Of a stretch of DNA of 8,008 bases, positions 4,492 through 8,008 are shown piece after piece. This stretch comes from Thermoplasmata archaeon (GTDB lineage: Archaea > Thermoplasmatota > Thermoplasmata > JAGHBH01). How positions within the stretch are numbered: the first letter of the stretch is position 1; each line of letters opens with the position of its first letter. A program made the translations under genes and the position numbers. The notes beneath the pieces are model-generated. The model had not been told where the DNA came from. It made no database searches and saw only the letters and a program-made list of their open reading frames with translations. Where the stretch lies: contig DAOVJP010000052.1 in assembly GCA_030673205.1 (NCBI GenBank), positions 1-8,008 on the forward strand, in the 5' to 3' direction.

Positions 4492-4983
4492 GTAGCGCTG
4501 GATCCGATCCGCGCCCCCTTTCTTTATCGCAGGTGAAAGCTCGTCCCACACGAGGTTGCACAGATACCAATCTGCCACTTCCTCGCTTTTGCTCTCGGTG
4601 AGCTTGAATATCTCTGGGCGGTCGAGGTGTTCCATGTATGGGAGGACAAAAAGCTCCAGCAGCACGCCATCTTCCACGGGCCACAGATATGCTTCTATCC
4701 CCACTCGGTTGGATTCGATGTCATAAGCCTCCCCTATATGGAAGGCATCCTCCAGCAGGGGACCCAGGAAGGGGATCATGTGGGAGAGGTGCTCCTTCTT
4801 CTTCATCTCCTTTCTTGTCTTGTTCACGGCGATGAAGAGCGTTCCCTCCCCCTCGTTCTCATGGTCCGTCTTGATGATGGTATGTCCGTTGTTCTCGATA
4901 ATGGAAGAGATCCGCTCCCCCACCTCTGCCATATCGGTGCTTCTGAATAGATATTCGCCTGATGGATATCTGAGTCTTTTCAT
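4486..4983 (-). CDS. Unrecognised 165-residue protein, third gene of the AOR operon
   Basis: I do not recognise this family. The protein is soluble-looking, with no signal or membrane segment. It has a mixed start (MKRLRYPSGEYLFRSTDMAEVGERISSIIE), a Lys-rich stretch (54-63) and a strand-rich middle (about 93-114, VGIEAYLWPVEDGVLLELFVLP). It ends in a helical region with WYLCNLVWDEL (139-149). It has only one Cys, so it is unlikely to carry an Fe-S cluster. It starts 32 bp after the AOR stop on the same strand, with SD AGGTGA (minus, 4990-4995), so it is probably co-transcribed and might assist AOR assembly or substrate supply; that is inference. Its 3' end overlaps the DUF192 gene tail to tail by 6 bp. 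Confidence 0.75.
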   Translation of the reverse strand: MKRLRYPSGEYLFRSTDMAEVGERISSIIENNGHTIIKTDHENEGEGTLFIAVNKTRKEMKKKEHLSHMIPFLGPLLEDAFHIGEAYDIESNRVGIEAYLWPVEDGVLLELFVLPYMEHLDRPEIFKLTESKSEEVADWYLCNLVWDELSPAIKKGGADRIQRYL

Positions 4984-4989
4984 CTTATT

Positions 4990-5013
4990 TCACCTACCCT
5001 GATAACAGGGGTG
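4990..5013 (-). promoter_or_regulatory. Hairpin covering the ribosome binding site of the 165-residue protein gene
   Basis: In the AOR-to-165-residue gap, minus-strand RNA can pair CACC (5013-5010) with GGTG (4994-4991) and CCTG (5009-5006) with CAGG (5001-4998), with loop TTAT and a 3-nt bulge. The SD AGGTGA (4990-4995) overlaps the GGTG arm, so the fold would mask it. It could lower expression of the third gene relative to AOR, or be incidental. Confidence 0.35.
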
Positions 5014-5015
5014 GA

Positions 5016-7343
5016 CTACCACTTCTCCCAGTATTTGGGGTCGTCGCTCGGCGTTTTCTCTCCATCCCCATACTTCCCGCACCATTTGTTCAAACCCGCG
5101 ACCCCATCCTCATCTATCTTTTGTTGGATCATCTTCAACATCTCTTTCTCGTCCTCGAAACCAAGGGACTTCATCTTCTGTGGTGTCGGGACGCCGTTCG
5201 GTGTCCATCCGCGGCGGTAGTATACGGCGTCCGCCAGTTTCTGGTACTGTGCCTGGCGGTGGTCATATATGATCTTGACCTTGTCCTTGGTGTCCATGCC
5301 CTTCACCTTGTCCTCGGCATGTCCGAGTTCCTCCACCAATTGTTTGTCATACCGCTCCTGGCGTGAGAGATATTCCAGCTCCGTCACAGGCCCCATGGAC
5401 CGATAAGGTATCCAATCATCCTTACGGCGCCCACGGCCGAGCCATACGTTCATGGCCCGCTGCCAGTTGTAGCATCTCTCGCTCTGGAGGATGAGCTCAT
5501 CGGCGTCCACACCCCATCCGGTGATCGCGTTCTGTATATCCACATAGTTCTGGACGTGCTTCGGCACACGTTCTGGGTGGTGTTGTTCAGCGTTGTCCGA
5601 AGGTTCCACGTCGTTCCATGGGAGCTTGCACAATCCATTGAGGCCGAACCATGTTCTCCACATGGGGAAATAGTGTAGTGCCTCGGCCTTGTCAGGGAAG
5701 GTCGGTATCTGGTTGTTCACCATGTCCATGAATATGAGCCATGCCTCGTCGTGCTGCGGTCCTTTGAGCGTCAGTCCGTAGCCGCCCTGCATGGCCAAAC
5801 TTTCCTTCGTGACGTACTCCGAATATTCGAGGCCCTTGGATTCCATTCCGCAGTCCTCTATGAGCTGGGCATCTCCCCACCCCTTCGTCTTGAGCCAGTC
5901 CTTGACCCTGCGCGCTCCTTTGGCTGCTACTTGCACGAACTCGTTCTGCTCTCCCATCGCTATCTTGTGCATGAGTTCCAGCACGGCCTCGTTGTTGCCG
6001 AAACAAAGCTCCATGCCGCCACACCGCTCCTTGTTCAGTATCCCGTATTCATACATCTCCATGTAGAAGGCTATGGCTGTTCCAGTAGATATGGTGTCTA
6101 GGCCATATGTGTCACAGTAGAAGTTGAACTCCAGTATCCATAACGGGTCCCACATGCTCATGTTGGAGCCGCAGCCTATGGTCTCGTATTCCGGACCGTC
6201 CACCGTGACCTTCTGGCCTTTGTAGGGGCCGGTCATGATCTCGAAGCCATCCACCGTTTTCGCGCAGGCCATGGTGCATCCATGCCAGCATCCATCAGGG
6301 ATGACCTTTGTGAACAGTTCATAGAAGTGATGTGAATATATCCGGGGGGCTTTGGGGAAGCTGCCGAAACGATAGTTCTCGCAGGGCAGAAGGTCGTAGG
6401 CGTCCATTATTTCGACCAGATGGCTGGTGCCCACGGTCCTCATGTTGCACTGGTACCGGTCCAGGTCCCGCACCTCTCGATGATATTCGATCCCTATCTG
6501 GGTTATTGCCTCCTGATCCTCAGGATTGTTCTGGGTCCCTGTGAACTTGGGGGAGATGGCCACAACGGCCTTCACCTTCTTGTCCCTCAACACCGTGCCC
6601 AATCCACCCCGGCCAGCCTGTTTGAGTCTGGCCACCTTTCTTCGCAGGTCGTAGAAGGACGAGTTCAGACACCCCCAATAGCTGTGTTCCGCCCCTTTGC
6701 CGGCGGACATGGCGGATACGAGCTGTTTTCCGGCCTCGGTGTCCTCCTTCGCATAGGCGTAGGTGATCTGTTCGGCCAACAGGTGGCTGTTGGTCTCTTC
6801 CAGAGGCGCGGTCTCTATGGTTACCTTTCCCTCCGCACCGTCTATGACTATGAATACATCCTCAGTGGCCTTGCCCTGTATCTCCACGGCATCGAAACCG
6901 GCGAACTTGAGATACGGGCCGAAGAAACCGCCCACGTTGCTGTCGCATATTATGTTCGTGGAAGGGGAGATGGTGAGGCACAACGATTTGCCCATTCCAG
7001 GATATTGGGTGGTGCCACACATGACCCCATTGGTGAGGCAAAGTATGTTCTCGTCGCTGTCCCAACGGGTGTCCGGTCTGATGCTGTCCCACAACAATTT
7101 GAGGCCAAAGCCACGGCCTCCAGTGAACTTCTTCTTCATGTCCCTGGTGACCTCCTTCTCCTTTATCTCAAGGGTGGAGAGGTTGATATACAGCGTGCGA
7201 CCGGCAAAGCCCTTCTCCACCGACCTCTTCTCATAGGCGTGGGAAGCGAGTACCTTGTGTGCGCTCCTCAGTTTGGCCGTGTCCCACTGGTGTTTCGTGT
7301 TCCCTGTCTCATATTCCTCTACTGGTATCTGTCCTTCTACCAT
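5016..7343 (-). CDS. Aldehyde:ferredoxin oxidoreductase family tungstoenzyme, long form
   Basis: The protein is 775 residues, against about 600-650 in classical AORs. Family landmarks appear in order: FAGRTLYINL (46-55), FTGGRGFGLKLL (73-84), NVGGFFGPYLKFAGFDAVEIQGKA (136-159), GRGGLGTVLRDKKVKAV (244-260) and DGPEYETIG (382-390). The pterin motif DTYGLDT is at 411-417. Candidate Fe-S ligands are C352, C356, C360 and C572 in GLCKL. AORs oxidise aldehydes to acids at a tungsten bis-pyranopterin and pass electrons to ferredoxin in the cytoplasm; the substrate here is unknown. Odd points are an extension of about 45 residues before the usual start, a C-terminal extension from about 680, and CxxxCxxxC spacing instead of CxxCxxxC. 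The start at 7343 is supported by an SD-like GGGGGT (7351-7356) and by lying 3 bp after the ferredoxin stop. Confidence 0.93.
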   Translation of the reverse strand: MVEGQIPVEEYETGNTKHQWDTAKLRSAHKVLASHAYEKRSVEKGFAGRTLYINLSTLEIKEKEVTRDMKKKFTGGRGFGLKLLWDSIRPDTRWDSDENILCLTNGVMCGTTQYPGMGKSLCLTISPSTNIICDSNVGGFFGPYLKFAGFDAVEIQGKATEDVFIVIDGAEGKVTIETAPLEETNSHLLAEQITYAYAKEDTEAGKQLVSAMSAGKGAEHSYWGCLNSSFYDLRRKVARLKQAGRGGLGTVLRDKKVKAVVAISPKFTGTQNNPEDQEAITQIGIEYHREVRDLDRYQCNMRTVGTSHLVEIMDAYDLLPCENYRFGSFPKAPRIYSHHFYELFTKVIPDGCWHGCTMACAKTVDGFEIMTGPYKGQKVTVDGPEYETIGCGSNMSMWDPLWILEFNFYCDTYGLDTISTGTAIAFYMEMYEYGILNKERCGGMELCFGNNEAVLELMHKIAMGEQNEFVQVAAKGARRVKDWLKTKGWGDAQLIEDCGMESKGLEYSEYVTKESLAMQGGYGLTLKGPQHDEAWLIFMDMVNNQIPTFPDKAEALHYFPMWRTWFGLNGLCKLPWNDVEPSDNAEQHHPERVPKHVQNYVDIQNAITGWGVDADELILQSERCYNWQRAMNVWLGRGRRKDDWIPYRSMGPVTELEYLSRQERYDKQLVEELGHAEDKVKGMDTKDKVKIIYDHRQAQYQKLADAVYYRRGWTPNGVPTPQKMKSLGFEDEKEMLKMIQQKIDEDGVAGLNKWCGKYGDGEKTPSDDPKYWEKW

Positions 7344-7346
7344 ATC

Positions 7347-7787
7347 TCACACCCCCTGTTTGGAGTATACCACTTCTTTGATGCTTTCCACCTCTTTTTC
7401 CTCGAAGTAGAGCGCTTCCTCCGGACATGCGCGGATACATGCCCCACAGGATATGCATTTGAAGGGTTCTATCTCCCCCTCCCATTTGCACATTGCGTTT
7501 ATGGGGCAGAACCCTACGCAGCTCTGGCAGCCTATGCACTTCTTGCGATCGAGACGGACCACGCCATTCGCCGCCCGGGTCAGTGCGCCCACTGGACACA
7601 TGTCTATACACAACCCGCGATGGTCGCACACGAGCATGGTGTATCGCCCATCCTTCTCTGTTATGCGGATAGCGGACTGGCTCCCGCCAGCGTCTGTTTT
7701 GAAATGTACCTTTGAGCAAGCTTTCTCGCACTCTCGGCAGCCCTTGCAGAGATCGGGCTTGAAACGGACAACCTTTACCGTGGCCAT
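7347..7787 (-). CDS. AorA-like polyferredoxin (multiple [4Fe-4S]), partner of AOR
   Basis: This 146-residue protein has 16 Cys arranged as in four-cluster ferredoxins. Group 1 is C14, C17, C20, C24. Group 2 is C54, C60, C64. Group 3 is C84, C87, C90, C94. Group 4 is C111, C114, C117, C121. One extra Cys is C100. Group 2 lacks the expected second Cys (R57), so it has three ligands, and C100 might compensate. It should carry electrons away from AOR, like the AorA subunit of bacterial AorABC enzymes. It overlaps no neighbour and is 3 bp from the AOR start, which indicates translational coupling. The ATG at 7787 is chosen because GGAG (minus, 7796-7799) lies 8 nt upstream and the ferredoxin fold starts at once. 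The frame stays open to 7883 without an SD. No AorC-like flavoprotein is in the window. Confidence 0.9.
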   Translation of the reverse strand: MATVKVVRFKPDLCKGCRECEKACSKVHFKTDAGGSQSAIRITEKDGRYTMLVCDHRGLCIDMCPVGALTRAANGVVRLDRKKCIGCQSCVGFCPINAMCKWEGEIEPFKCISCGACIRACPEEALYFEEKEVESIKEVVYSKQGV

Positions 7788-7795
7788 GTTCTCAA

Positions 7796-7830
7796 CTCCG
7801 GACGCATGTAGTGATGACATGTAGATTAAC
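7796..7830 (-). promoter_or_regulatory. Candidate promoter and ribosome binding site of the ferredoxin-AOR operon
   Basis: The SD GGAG (7796-7799) is 8 nt from the ATG. A weak TATA-like GTTAATCTA (minus, 7822-7830) would start transcription near 7800, leaving a very short leader. The SD is reasonably supported and the TATA box only weakly so. Confidence 0.3.
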
Positions 7831-7919
7831 ATTTCGCTGCCGGAGTGCTCTTGGGGACACTCACAGAGGACATCGTTGAACATGGCGAGAGAGGGGCGCG
7901 GGCCTGGAACAAGGCTGTG

Positions 7920-8008
7920 CTATAGTGCCTGATCCTCCGGGCCACTGGCGGAGTCAGGGACATCCTGGGCGGGTGTGTCACCCTCCATCGGGGTAACATC
8001 CGGCTGTA
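7920..8008 (-). CDS. Possible C-terminal tail of a further minus-strand gene (truncated by window)
   Basis: A minus frame enters from the window edge and ends at TAG (7920-7922). The last 28 residues are acidic and rich in Pro, Asp, Ser and Ala (starting QPDVTPMEGD, ending EDQAL), which looks like a disordered protein tail. No domain can be identified. The stop is 132 bp before the ferredoxin start, so it may or may not belong to the same operon. Chance openness over so short a stretch cannot be excluded. Confidence 0.35.
   Translation of the reverse strand, partial: QPDVTPMEGDTPAQDVPDSASGPEDQAL

Noticed and set aside
6420..7715. Long plus-strand open frame (431 codons) opposite the AOR and ferredoxin genes
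   Set aside because: AOR and ferredoxin are clear family members on the other strand. This frame is an antisense shadow of their codon bias.
7788..7883. Upstream start of the ferredoxin adding 32 residues
   Set aside because: There is no SD before 7883 and the added residues do not match the ferredoxin fold, whereas GGAG precedes the 7787 ATG.

Overview
This window is archaeal. The evidence is a tRNA-Ala gene with a bulge-helix-bulge intron and no encoded CCA, TATA-box promoters placed for leaderless mRNAs, and a tungsten-type aldehyde:ferredoxin oxidoreductase with its ferredoxin. Base composition is moderate. A Euryarchaeota/Thermoplasmatota-like host fits the gene set, but the lineage is a guess.

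Left part (1-2432, + strand). The window opens inside the last 53 codons of a gene that is almost identical to the C-terminus of the next gene. That next gene encodes a secreted, membrane-anchored protein with thrombospondin type 3-like calcium loops, so the two are a tandem paralogous pair. A 385-bp non-coding stretch with a long hairpin follows. Then comes a NYN-domain (PIN-like) putative RNase with a C-terminal LOTUS/OST-HTH-like domain.

Middle (2433-3240). About 800 bp hold no convincing protein gene, only a minus-strand tRNA-Ala(CGC) gene and a dense set of inverted repeats. The only strong TATA box for the tRNA lies about 290 bp upstream of its 5' end. In between are two 52-nt hairpins that each carry an 11-nt copy of the tRNA 5' end, and between those are four perfect 9-bp hairpins separated by exactly 7 nt (period 27-28 nt). 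Downstream of the tRNA is a 55-nt hairpin whose arm copies the tRNA T-arm, plus further hairpins and a repeat that also occurs downstream of the surface-protein gene. This is the part most likely to be undescribed.

Right part (3241-8008). A HAD-family phosphatase (-) and a membrane-anchored DUF192 protein (+) diverge from a shared promoter region. They are followed by a minus-strand operon: an AorA-like polyferredoxin, a long 775-residue AOR and an unrecognised 165-residue protein. The ferredoxin and AOR should form an aldehyde-oxidising, ferredoxin-linked redox module. The last 89 bases may hold the C-terminus of another minus-strand gene.
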